Positions 51,301 through 59,953 of a stretch of DNA of 64,000 nucleotides are shown here, in pieces (position 1 is the stretch's first letter; each line of letters opens with the position of its first letter). Below the pieces are notes generated by a model that was not told the origin of the DNA, ran no database searches, and saw nothing but the letters and a program-made list of their open reading frames with translations. The DNA comes from Mya arenaria (Eukaryota > Mollusca > Bivalvia > Myida > Myidae). The stretch lies in NCBI RefSeq assembly GCF_026914265.1, contig NC_069135.1, positions 26,716,247-26,780,246 on the forward strand, given 5' to 3'. Made by a program: the position numbers and the translations under genes.

Positions 51301-51707
51301 TACTGACATGCGTTTATAAAAGTGTTTTTGTATGCAACATGTCAAGTTTAAATGCAAAAAAAATGAAAGGAAAAGTAAAAAACAGACATATGTAAAATAA
51401 TTGTCTGATAATCTGAGATAATTTTCAGAAATTCAAAAAATATTATTAGCTTATTTTAGAAACAATTGTTTATATATGTAAAAGGAATGAAAATGTATAA
51501 AACTGTATTTATTTCTTTACTTTCAGGAAAATATGTCGTCACTGTAAGTGCCCACCAGAAGTACACGACATGGCATCAAGTCTTGTTGATGATCGGAGCC
51601 TGAATCGGCTGATGCACGACGTCAAACGCAACTCAACATCGGATGATGACAGTGGCTGTCCGCTAGAAGAGTACTCCTGGGTGCCACCATCACTGAAGCC
51701 CGAACAG
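24263..51707 (+). CDS. prickle: Prickle-like planar cell polarity protein, 5' part only
   Basis: Prickle is a PET plus three-LIM cytoplasmic protein that acts with Van Gogh in the core planar cell polarity complex. Exon 24263-24354 (30 codons plus AG) joins 51527-51707 across a 27-kb intron to give 91 residues. The reading [17 protein letters not shown] is continuous over the junction. Residues about 15-46 form a Cys/His-rich zinc-type segment (C-x2-C-x3-C, later C-x2-C-x-C-x4-HD). Next comes the prickle signature [19 protein letters not shown] and LKPEQ, the start of the PET domain. The exon ends at phase 0 with donor GTATAC. Vertebrate PRICKLE1/2 have nearly the same STSDDDSGC(A)LEEY(A)WVPPG string, which separates this from Testin. 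The remaining PET, the LIM repeats and a prenylated C-terminus were not found before 64000, so the gene continues outside. An alternative N-terminal exon lies at 32707-32852. Confidence 0.88.
24355..32682 (+). other. Prickle intron 1, first part
   Basis: About 8 kb of AT-rich sequence with a 24-bp minisatellite (29393-29975). ORFs such as 26449-26634 and 28507-28704 have no domain. No other exon was recognised. Confidence 0.5.
29393..29975. repeat. Minisatellite, 24-bp unit, about 24 copies
   Basis: The unit contains TGTGTCAGAAGCATTG plus a variable ATATTATA-type half. Because 24 is a multiple of three, it stays open in several frames on both strands (29421-29807, 29447-29977 plus; 29452-29970 minus), giving repeats such as LYVSEA or ICVRSIG. 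Being open in several frames at once points to repeat structure rather than a gene. Diverged copies may extend back to about 29210. Confidence 0.9.
32683..32852 (+). CDS. prickle: Alternative prickle N-terminal exon (coding from ATG 32707)
   Basis: Acceptor TTTCTCTATAG, then 24 nt, then ATG 32707 opens [20 protein letters not shown], followed by [20 protein letters not shown] and [10 protein letters not shown] consensus GTAAGT donor follows at phase 2 (48 codons plus TT). This is exactly the phase of the 24354 donor, so joining to 51527 gives [15 protein letters not shown] in frame. Joining 24354 to 32683 instead would meet a stop within a few codons, so the two exons look mutually exclusive. 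The product starts with a basic Ser/Pro-rich segment, unlike the Cys-rich form. Fly prickle is known to use alternative N-termini (Pk, Pk-M, Sple). Exon status rests on codon and splice evidence only. Confidence 0.6.
36541..36553 (+). promoter_or_regulatory. Perfect DR1 nuclear-receptor-type element
   Basis: AGGTCAAAGGTCA is two AGGTCA half-sites separated by one base, the DR1 arrangement bound by RXR, HNF4 or PPAR-type receptors. Three more AGGTCA words follow within about 120 bp (to 36670). It may simply be part of an old repeat, since such words are common in the local repeats. Confidence 0.3.
37675..37775. repeat. AAT-type microsatellite
   Basis: Imperfect runs of AATAAT with interruptions (TATAAATAAT, GATAATAATAATGAGG, AATAATAATAATAACAATAAT). 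Confidence 0.75.
38290..38450. repeat. TTCATGAA palindrome cluster, left part
   Basis: At least ten words of the type GTTCATGAA, TTGATGAA or GTTCATCA, several being the perfect palindrome GTTCATGAAC or its core TTCATGAA. A related but sparser cluster lies on the far side of the transposon at 41775-41895. Confidence 0.6.
39423..41735. mobile_element. Non-autonomous hAT-like element with a tandem-repeat core, 2313 bp
   Basis: The terminal inverted repeats are AGGCCTTCCAGC (39423-39434) and GCTGGAAGGCCT (41724-41735), a perfect match. Both ends are flanked by the same 8 bases, GCCTTGGC (39415-39422 and 41736-41743). An 8-bp target duplication fits the hAT superfamily. Sub-terminal TCCTACTTTT words occur at both ends. 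The core is eleven full 180-181-bp monomers plus a decayed one. There is no transposase. The design (short TIRs, tandem core) recalls the pearl elements described in bivalves. Confidence 0.75.
39534..41520. repeat. Tandem array, 180-181-bp unit, 11 full copies
   Basis: GGAGTGCTGCATATA or a one-base variant starts copies at 39534, 39715, 39896, 40077, 40258, 40438, 40618, 40799, 40980, 41161 and 41341, and a decayed copy starts near 41505. Each unit carries TTGCCACATGTGTTCCACAT and, except in the last copies, CAAAGGTCAAGGTCACAC. Copies differ by few bases, so the array is fairly young or homogenised. ORFs at 39293-39616 and 40862-41062 are by-products. Confidence 0.92.
41775..41895. repeat. 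TTCATGAA palindrome cluster, right part
   Basis: CTTCATGAAAG, GTTCATGAAC, a GTTCATGAAAAGTTC block and TTCATGAAG occur within 120 bp, just outside the hAT-like element. They match the words at 38290-38450. Confidence 0.5.
44228..44312. repeat. AAT-type microsatellite
   Basis: Imperfect ATAATAATAAAAATAATAAT-type runs ending in AATAATAATAATAATAAAAG. Confidence 0.75.
44806..44821. other. Perfect 16-bp palindrome with a kappaB-like centre
   Basis: CCAGGAAATTTCCTGG is fully palindromic; its centre GGAAATTTCC resembles a symmetrical Rel/NF-kappaB site. Deep in a prickle intron; no other support. Confidence 0.3.
45365..45535 (-). repeat. Decayed SINE-like repeat
   Basis: Plus-strand words GCGCAAGA, ATCTTGTGTTGTGGGG, AGTACGTAGAGGAAATGCCC, CCAAACTCAC and GGATTCAGACCCGGGAC. 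On the minus strand the last reads GTCCCGGGTCTGAATCC, similar to a tRNA B box (GGTTCGAATCC). A related copy is at 54475-54650. A tRNA-derived SINE origin is inferred. Confidence 0.45.
45580..45623 (-). mobile_element. 5'-truncated LINE-like tail, 44 bp, with 18-bp target duplication
   Basis: The 18-mer GACAATGTAGTGATAGTA occurs at 45562-45579 and again at 45624-45641, flanking 44 bases. On the minus strand the insert reads ...CCTAATAAAAG followed by (TTCTG)n, the form expected of the 3' end of a severely truncated LINE with a short-repeat tail. The clean duplication suggests a recent insertion. The family (CR1/RTE-like) is a guess. Confidence 0.55.
49620..49850. repeat. Interspersed repeat family copy (AGAGACAGTATGCACAT family)
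   Basis: Contains GGCCATAACTCAAAATGAGG, CTGGAAATTTGGTACACAA, CTAGAGACAGTATGCACATG and TTGTGCCTCTTTTTC, matching the order seen at 23885-24020. Confidence 0.45.
51527..51707 (+). CDS. prickle: Prickle exon: zinc-segment end and start of the PET domain
   Basis: Acceptor TTTACTTTCAG. The first base completes a codon left at phase 2, then [54 protein letters not shown] and SLKPEQ, with donor GTATAC at phase 0. The stretch [19 protein letters not shown] lines up with [19 protein letters not shown] of vertebrate PRICKLE2. Vertebrate and shorter invertebrate isoforms start near MASSLVDD or its equivalent, so ATG 51570 could itself be a start in other transcripts. Confidence 0.9.
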
Positions 51708-53633
51708 GTATACATGCAGAAAACAATAGAACTAGGAATACGTTTAGCTTTGTGGTTACATACTCATATTAACGGATACTTGATCAGCAATCATCTTCAC
51801 TTAAGATTGATTCAGGATCCAATGCTTATAAATTATAAGATGGCACCAAATGGTAATTTCATAATTTGTATATGCATCTTGGATTTGTAAGTATTTGAAA
51901 TTGGTCTTATTTATTAGCTGAAAGTTGACTAATGTAAATACGTTGTTTTTTTGTAGTATACCCATATATCACTTCTTAACTCGGAAAGCCAAGGATACAT
52001 TCTGAAATTGAAGTACCTTATTATGTTGAGGCAAAAAAAAAATTCTAAAAAGGAGCATATCTTCTTCAGAAAAGCTTTTCAAATAGACAACTTTACGCCC
52101 ACCTCTTCTTACACTTCATTAATATCTTGTTGTGTGTCTTTAAGATCAGTTTTCACAGTTTCTTTCTTGTCATCATGAAATGGTGATTTTAAATAGATGC
52201 ATGGTCACACATTCTATTAGCCTGTTCCGAAGAGGGTAATCAAAAACACATGTTGGCACTTTTGACTTTTACATGTTTGAAGTATCTCCATGGTGGTCAC
52301 GGTCCCTGGAGCTAGCCCACCCACTTTGTAATGAGTTATCCTCACTGCTTATTTATGACCAGTATAATTATTATAGACTAAGTGGAAAAAAGTAATTAAC
52401 AGAAAACAACTTGGGTATTGGTGTTTTTGAATCTTTGACTGTTTAATGTATCTAACGTATATGTAGCTTTCTGAAATCATTTAAGGCATTCTAATACAGT
52501 GAAAGGCATTCCTAAATAATTTAAGGATTTTTTAAATCTTTTGAGGTATAATTCTAAAATCATTGAATATGATGATGATTGAAAAATTATATTCTGTCAA
52601 TCCTTAAGGTCTCTTTCAACTAAAAAAATCTTTTTTTCATTGCTTATGAAGGTATTTACATGATCAATGCCTTCTTTTAATTTAACTAGAAACTCGCTGA
52701 TTTTTTTGTGATTTTTCATTTAATGAAATTCTTTCCAAAAACAGTTTACATTAAAGCTGTCTTTGATAGCATGCAGTATGCATTTTTGTACAGACTTTAA
52801 ATCTTAAAACCAATGAGGGTGTTACCCCCACTACCCCTACTGAATTCCCCCTCCAAAACAGAATACTCCATTTTCTGCCTGAATACTGTGAAAACAAATA
52901 ATATTCAACTTTAATATTTGAGAGTGTTTGTACTAAATAATGCCTACGGTACATTGTTCTTGCTGTGTACGACTTTACAACCTTTTGTGTCACAAGTCCT
53001 TTGTAAAAAGTTGCTGAATACCCTTGTACCAAAAATGGGTGTTTCCGCACATCAAAATTGTCTTTGACAGCTTTGTGAAATTCAGTTACTTGAGGGACTG
53101 CAGATCCAAATAATACTGATGTTTATAGCTGCTCACTGTGAAGTTATTCTGGCATTGATATATTGCGCAAATTATAAATACACAGGTATAATTTGAGGAA
53201 TTGGCTTGTGATCCCCATAATTGCAAAAGGTGGTAGCTAATTGCTGAAAATATTGGTGGGGTTGGCTTAGAGGATGAACATAAAACCATGGTATTTCCCA
53301 CAAAATCTGCAAATCCCTCTGAAAATAAGCACAAACAGTAAATTTACCTGTAGTTACCTGTCTACCTTTCTGTCAGCTGTCTTGCTGGGCAATAATTAAT
53401 AATTATTTGGAAATCTTTTTTTTGTATTAGACAAATAATGAAAAGGTGATATTGTTAATTTGGTAAGAATTATGGGTTGGTGTGAAGGAATGCACAAAGG
53501 TGTAAGTGGGGAATAACTGGTGTAGAAATATTTGTTACTATCATTATGTATGTAAGTCATATTTCATCAAAAACAAACACATTTACGGCTAAATACTGTT
53601 GCTAACAATAACAATGAAGTCCAGTCTTTTTAA

Positions 53634-53751
53634 ATTTTCAACCTCTGTCTCTAGATAATTTCAAATGCTGTCTATATAAATTTTCAACCACTGTTTCTAT
53701 ATAAATTTTCAAACGCTGTCTATATAAATTTTCAACCTCTGTCTATATAAA
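53634..53751. repeat. Short tandem repeat, about 24-bp unit, 5 copies
   Basis: Five imperfect copies of TTTTCAACCTCTGTCTATAT-like units. Confidence 0.75.
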
Positions 53752-53754
53752 AAC

Positions 53755-53860
53755 AAATATTTAATATTGCCAGAGACATGTATTTTTTAAGCAAGGGCCA
53801 CAACTCTGTCTTCAATATAACTTGAGTCATATGCCCCTTCTTCGACAACAGATGAACAGA
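53755..53860. repeat. Interspersed repeat family copy, decayed
   Basis: Contains GCCAGAGACATGTATTTTTT, AAGCAAGGGCCACAACTCTG and CATATGCCCCTTCTTCG, in the order of the family seen at 23885 and 62265. Confidence 0.4.
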
Positions 53861-54474
53861 TGAGTTTTAGTTTCGCTTGGTGGTGCTTTTCTCTTAAACT
53901 GTTAAGCTCACTTAAAATGTTCTTAATTCTTACTGCAGAATGATATAATGAACATTGTAAATATTTGCAGCATCTGTTCTTGATTAAAGAACTCTATATC
54001 TATCCATGATTTTTGAAGTTTTCTTGCATCAGCTGTACTGTTTAGTCTGATGTCTGGGTTCACCCATGAAAAAAGGGCGATCCAAATATTTGCACCTGCT
54101 TCAAATTTAAATGAATTAAATCTTTTGCCAAGTATTGCATTGGGTCAGTTAAAGCTGTCTGATTTACACCTGTATGTTTTTTGTTTGAACAGTTGTTAAA
54201 AAACAGCTCCTTTGAAAAAATTGAAAGCCATTAGGGCTTATCAGATCTGGTTGAACTGCCCTAGCTCATAAACCCTCTTGGTGGATGACATCTGGTAAAA
54301 TTTAATATTTACAGAAGAATTCCATATACATTTAATTAAGCTGGCTTCTGAATTTTAGTTTAATTGATGCCAGCCATGAAAGTACACAGAATTTCACATC
54401 ACTAAGGAAACTATTAAGCTTATTCTTGATTTTATTTGCAGAGATTGAGACGAAAGTTTTAATAACTTATACTA

Positions 54475-54650
54475 AAGTCACTCGCATTTAAATGATGTTG
54501 CGCAAGATTGTGATCTTGTGTTGCCTGGGCCAGAGCACTTACTCATAGTGCTTATAAAAAACCTAGTTGTCAAGCTTGGTGACCAACAACCAAACTCACC
54601 TACTCCCAAGCCTGAGAAGCTATTTTGAATCAAACTGTTGAAACAGCTTA
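54475..54650 (-). repeat. Decayed SINE-like repeat, second copy
   Basis: Shares GCGCAAGA, ATCTTGTGTTG, TGGTGACCA and CCAAACTCAC with 45365-45535 in the same order. The B-box-like end has decayed. Confidence 0.4.
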
Positions 54651-55605
54651 CAGAAATGTAACTTTTTGCTAGATTTTCATTCTTCCGTTTCTTGTTTCTT
54701 CTTTTGAAGTAACACCCCTTTGCATTATCATTTTAATCTGAATTTCTTAGAATGTGTCCTGGTACATATTTTTGCTACAATGGTTGTTTACCGGTAGGAT
54801 AAATAAATGCTGGCATTGCTAATGAATCTTTAATCATGCTACTATAGTGTTTGTTTACACTACTTTCATCTGCCTCCAGTTAATGTTCCTTGTGGGTAGT
54901 TATTCTTAGGGTTCCACTGGTTTCTTTTGTCTAAATTCATGCACTGCAGATCCATTATATTTGCATGATTGAGCATTATGGTGCCTCATCTCAGTCGGTC
55001 TTGCCATAAAATTGATCTGTTTTAAGTCTACTGTTGTAAATTATACCCTTAATTGAATATTATGGCAATTTTTACAGACTTGTTTCTGGTCTAAGAATCT
55101 AAGAAAGCGTCATTTTCATGCATGAAGCTACCTCAAATAATCAGGTTCAGCACATTAAGTCATTAAGATTTATAAAGGGCCTATCATTTCATGAAAATCT
55201 CTACAAGTGGTACATGGTCTGATAAGAAGTGAGAAACAAATGTTTCAAATGCAGTGTTTTTTTACAAAATGTTTATTTTATTTTTACATAACAGATGTGT
55301 ATTGTGGAAATGGAAAAGTGAAGAGCACTTGCAGCCTGCACTTCTCATGAATAGCTTGGCATCGATCCTTAACTGCCTTCAGTGTTCTGTTACAGTCTGC
55401 AGAATAGGAATGTACTTTGTTAGTGGGGGGTGAGGGTCAGGGGGACTTCCCCCAGCCCAGCTGAATCTGTTATCCTGGTTGTAAATATATTTACAACAAA
55501 GACATTCACCCTTCTCTCTGATGACATGGTGGTTGTTAACTGCCACTGAAAGTTATGCTTCTTCAGGCCACCCAAACTTAGTTGTGATAGTAAATAGACA
55601 GTAGG

Positions 55606-56090
55606 TCAATTGAGACCAAGCAAACTTGGTCAAACAATGGTTAACAGACTATCCAAACTTGGATTCAATGGTCAACAGTCTATTATGGTCAACAGACTAT
55701 CCAAACTTGGATTCAATGGTCAACAGTCTTTGATGGTCAACAGACTGTCCAAACTTGGATTCAATGGTCAACAGTCTATGATGGTCAACAGACCATCCAA
55801 ACTTGGATTCAATGGTCAACAGTCTTTGATGGTCAACAGACTGTCCAAACTTGGATTCAATGGTCAACAGTATATGATGGTTAACAGACCATCCAAACTT
55901 GGATTCAATGGTCAACAGTCCATGATGATCAACCGACCAAACAAACTTGGAAACAATGATCAACAGACCAAACAAACTTGGATACATTGGTCAACAGACC
56001 AACCAAACTTGGATACAATTGTCAACACAGACCAAACTAACTTGGATTCTGTGAATGGTCAACAGACCAACATTACTTGGATATAGGATG
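55606..56090. repeat. Minisatellite, 48-bp unit, with a degenerate shorter-period end
   Basis: Each 48-bp unit contains GGTCAACAGACTGTCCAAAC, TTGGATTCAATGGTCAACAG and TCT(A/T)TGA. About seven copies run to 55930, then a shorter CAGACCAAACAAACTTGGA period of about 30 bp. The unit is 16 codons, so it is open on both strands (158 aa plus; 96 aa minus). No domain and no splice context. Confidence 0.88.
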
Positions 56091-56639
56091 GTTAATAGTT
56101 TCTGCTCAAAGAACAATATTACTGCTGACCTACTTAAAGGGGGGTTATTTGTAATTAATTATTGCAATGACTTCATGAAACTTACAATTTTTCCTAACAC
56201 CTGAAGCCACTCTCTAGTAAAATTGGAGAGACAGAGGCAGTAAACTAGTGCCATCTGGAGAGGCTGTCAGTGTGTAGATAAACCCTGACAACTGGAGGGG
56301 AGTCAGAGCAGGTGAGATATGAGCCACAGGTACACCAAAGGCTTGGTCTTTTAAAATCTGTATCTTACTTGTACCTGACCCTGGTACACGATTATGGCTC
56401 TGTGACTGGGTCTTCTTGTACACTAGCTGATCAGACTATGGGGCAGATTATGAAATTGTGAACGGCATCCTCTGTCTGTTTTTGGTTCAGGTCCTTCTAA
56501 TGTATATTATCTAAGTAGCTTACATTGTGTGGTCAAAATCTTATGCCGTGACAAACGAGATAATGTTGCCATGTAAACCATCCTCACATTGCCTTTCAGG
56601 CACATTATACCAGATAAAGTATGAACAGTGCACTGGTGA

Positions 56640-57000
56640 TCGAACAAGATTACTCTAGGCTGAGAGCTTATAGTTCTAAATGTCTTATGGTTGTTGAGTA
56701 TGGGGACAACAATATATGTTTATGGTTGCGCAGTATGGGGACAACATTTGCTATAAACAGTGCAGTTCCAACAAGATTACTCTATACTGAGAGCTAGCTT
56801 AACAGTTATGGTTCTCCTTATGTTTATGGTTGTGCAGTATGGGGACAACAATTGCTATAAACAGTGCAGTGCAGTTCAAACAAGATTACTCTATACTGAG
56901 AGCTTGACGTTATGTTTACGGTTGCACAGTATGGGGACAGGAAGTGCTATAAACTGTGTTGTGCAGTTCCACCAAGATTTCTCTAGGCTGCTCAGAGCCT
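56640..57000. repeat. Imperfect tandem repeat, about 110-bp unit, 4 copies
   Basis: AACAAGATTACTCTA(G/T)(G/A)CTGAGAGCT recurs near 56643, 56769 and 56880, with a diverged copy near 56970. The intervals contain CAGTATGGGGACAACA and GCTATAAACAGTGCAGTTC. Confidence 0.7.
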
Positions 57001-57604
57001 CAAGTCTCTAATGTCTAACTGCATAGTGTGCAATTTGGCAACAGGCAGTATTAACAAGGTGTCATGATTGTCAACATCTGTAGTGCAGAAAGAAGGGACA
57101 GACAAGAATGTCTGAATCTTAGATAATAGGGAAACACTGTATTGCTCCTCTGTATAACCAAATGCTATAAACAGTACATGCAAACACTGACAAGTCTCAA
57201 TATCTCCATATCTCCAAGCATTCTGACAGTTCTGCAATTATCATCGGTATGGGAGAAGACTTCTTGAAGACAGATTTATTGTCCAGCTCTGTTTTAAGCT
57301 TTTACCTTGCTTTGAGGTAATTGGGTTTACATTCACTAAAACTGCTCTGTCAGACTGTGAATAATACAAAGAAACATATAACTTTCGGTGCACCTAGGTT
57401 TGGCAATAAACTAAGTTTTAATTGCTATTAAATTTCAAGTATACAACATTTTTGAGGATTCCGTTTCATGGAAAAGCGCTCTTTATGTCAACGAAAGTCA
57501 AAAGGTGATGAATGTTATTTATTTATTTATCATGCACCTGTACATATAAGGTTAAGGTAACATTTCATAAGTTCATAATTAACCACGAAATATAAAAAAA
57601 AAAT

Positions 57605-57622
57605 GGGGGGCGGGCGGGGGGG
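57605..57622 (+). other. G-tract with G-quadruplex potential
   Basis: GGGGGGCGGGCGGGGGGG has enough G runs separated by single C bases to form a G-quadruplex. Confidence 0.5.
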
Positions 57623-58757
57623 ACTATTTGGTGGAACATCTCAGGTGACTAAATTCTTATCAGAACCTTTTAAGTTTGAAATGGCACAAGTTTGATATTT
57701 GTTTAGCTGGTGTAATATTTAAGATTTCTTATTTGTGGGATAATATTTTCACATTCATCTCTCCTTTTACTGTAATATGACATTTGATATATCATACTTT
57801 GTCATAATAATGCAAACTTCAGAGGTCATGAGATTAAGTGTTCTTGATGGAAATTACGAAGTTGCTGACGACAGGAGAATGCTGAGCAAGGTTGCTTTTA
57901 CTCATGGCTATTTCTTTAGTTATTAATTATTTTCGCTGTTTTACCATTTTTCCGGGTAATTTTTTTCTTTCATATTAAGACAAATAATGTCATTCTGCAG
58001 GTTTGTTTAAGGTTCTGATTTAAAGGGTTTTAATTACCCTTTTTGTATTATCCCCTTTTTGGCCTGAAAGAAACAAGCATCTTTTAAACATAATTAAAGT
58101 AATTAAGTGCTCTTTTATAATAATTTTACATGCATTTGAAGTATTTTAAAGACCAAATTTTAACCTCAAGTAAAGTTTGAAAATGAATCAACTCAAGGTT
58201 CTCAATTTGAACCATGTGGCGGCCAAATTGGACAGTTCAAATTGGTTTTTAGCCTGTTAAAATTTACCTTTCTTTTTTTTTTTTTAATATTATCAAAACA
58301 TAAGGAAAACTGGTCTGTAACATTTCTTTTGTGGGGCAGGTAAGAGTCCAAAGTTATGCAACAATAGCACTGTTTCACTGGCAAGGAGTAACTGTTGAAC
58401 ATAGGATAAAGGTTTATGGAACACCTAATTTTGGAGGGTAATAAAATACTCATAACGTTTTGGGTGTGAAAAGCTGTTACCATCCTCCCAGTAAAAAATA
58501 ACAAGCTTTCAGACACCATGCTATTAAATAGATTGTTACACAATATATGGCATTCCCAGAAATAAAGCATTCTGATAGTCTGCAAGTGCTAAAAGCATGT
58601 CACTTGCTTAAACATAGTAAAAACTGCCATGAGCATTCACATCTATTATATTAAGGCTGGTTTTTAAGTGCTGTTAGATATAGATTTTGAAATATGTCAT
58701 GTTTTTAAAACACATCATCACTTTTGATACTTTGAGCCATAAAAATTGACATGTTAA

Positions 58758-59953
58758 CAGGGCTCTCAATAAGAGCCGGGGGGCCAGTGATATCCCCCCC
58801 CCCCCCCCTGGCAATTATGGCTGTATGACCCGGCTATTCTCAGATTAACAGCTGTCATGATTGTATTCTTAAAATGTCCCTTATCTTAAATAAAAATAAT
58901 ACTTTGTCTAAACGCAAAAAAAAATGAATTGAAACGATGTATTACGATCAATTTTATTGTTTAATGCGCCCAATTGCCGATTTGCATCGTAGTCTCAAAG
59001 CGCTTGTATTTGAACTAATATGCATCTACAAGACTTGGAGTGCTTTGAATCCGACAGACGCTTATTTAAAATAACATGAGATGATATCGGCGTATTAATT
59101 CGTTAAAATACAACCCAGAACATAGGCGATAACAAGCCAAATATTCGATAAAACAACAACAACATTAAAACTTTCCAAAATTCGATGAGTCCAAAAAAAA
59201 GAAAAAAAAAAAAAGAGTACATAGAATAAAGCACAAAGATGATATCGGCAAAAATATTCGATAAAGTACATCGAGACCATAGGCGACGACGACGCCATAA
59301 TTCGACAAACAACAACATTAAAATGTGAAAATGTCAAAAAGTAAAAAAGAGAAGGACGATGTTAAACAAAGAGAAATGGAATAGTTCTTTGTTTCTAGGT
59401 AGGTATATAAATGATATTCCAGTTATATTTATGGCGACTCAATGACGGCGCAATTGTGGCTTTGAAATGTCATTGCAAGAACTGTACACATTTCGGATAC
59501 GATTATTTTCGACTGTGTTGATATTCTTTTGAAAGACCCAATTTTCTGTTACAATGACTGCTTTAATCTAGTTTATCTGACATCTGATGACTCAGAGTTG
59601 GAGGATGACTATTTTGATTAGAAGATGACTATTTTAGATGACTATTTTGATTCAATTTTCCTTTTTTGAATAAAAATATGTATGTTTTTGAACCAAGGAT
59701 TATTTTTGTTTACTTGTATCAATGGTAATTACACATGTAAAATGATGTTCAAAACAGGAATTTTGCTCTAATGAGAGCTAACCTTGACCGAATTCATAAT
59801 GCTTAAAATCGTTTTCGGCCAGGGGCCTGCGGCCCCCTGGACCCCCGGCTGAAAAGGGGCTCTGCCTCTTAAAACCCCGCTGGGGAGGTCCCCCAGACCC
59901 CCCTCCTACTTTCCTATAACACCCTCCTACTTCAAAACTTATTGAGAGCCCTG
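58758..59953. mobile_element. Non-autonomous TIR DNA transposon, 1196 bp
   Basis: The ends CAGGGCTCTCAATAAG (58758-58773) and CTTATTGAGAGCCCTG (59938-59953) are perfect 16-bp inverted repeats. TGTTAA flanks both sides (58752-58757 and 59954-59959), a 6-bp target duplication. GC-rich arms lie inside each end: a 15-base C run at 58794-58808 on the left, and GGCCCCCTGG with CTCCTACTTTCC on the right. Weak ORFs inside (59095-59337, 59778-60032 minus) do not resemble a transposase. CAGGG ends recall hAT, but the 6-bp duplication does not, so the superfamily is left open. Confidence 0.7.

Larger units (their letters stand above)
32853..51526 (+). other. Prickle intron between the alternative exon and the PET exon
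   Basis: About 18.7 kb. It contains the hAT-like element, AAT microsatellites, a LINE-like tail, SINE remnants and an AGGTCA-rich patch. ORFs such as 36117-36410 (minus), 37453-37770 (minus) and 43394-43627 (plus) have no recognisable domain. Confidence 0.5.

Noticed and set aside
24263-51707. Testin instead of Prickle
   Set aside because: The Cys-rich segment is Testin-like, but [19 protein letters not shown] is the prickle PET signature and differs from Testin.
55610-56086. 158-aa ORF with 16-residue repeats
   Set aside because: It follows a 48-bp minisatellite, the opposite strand is also open, and it sits in a prickle intron.
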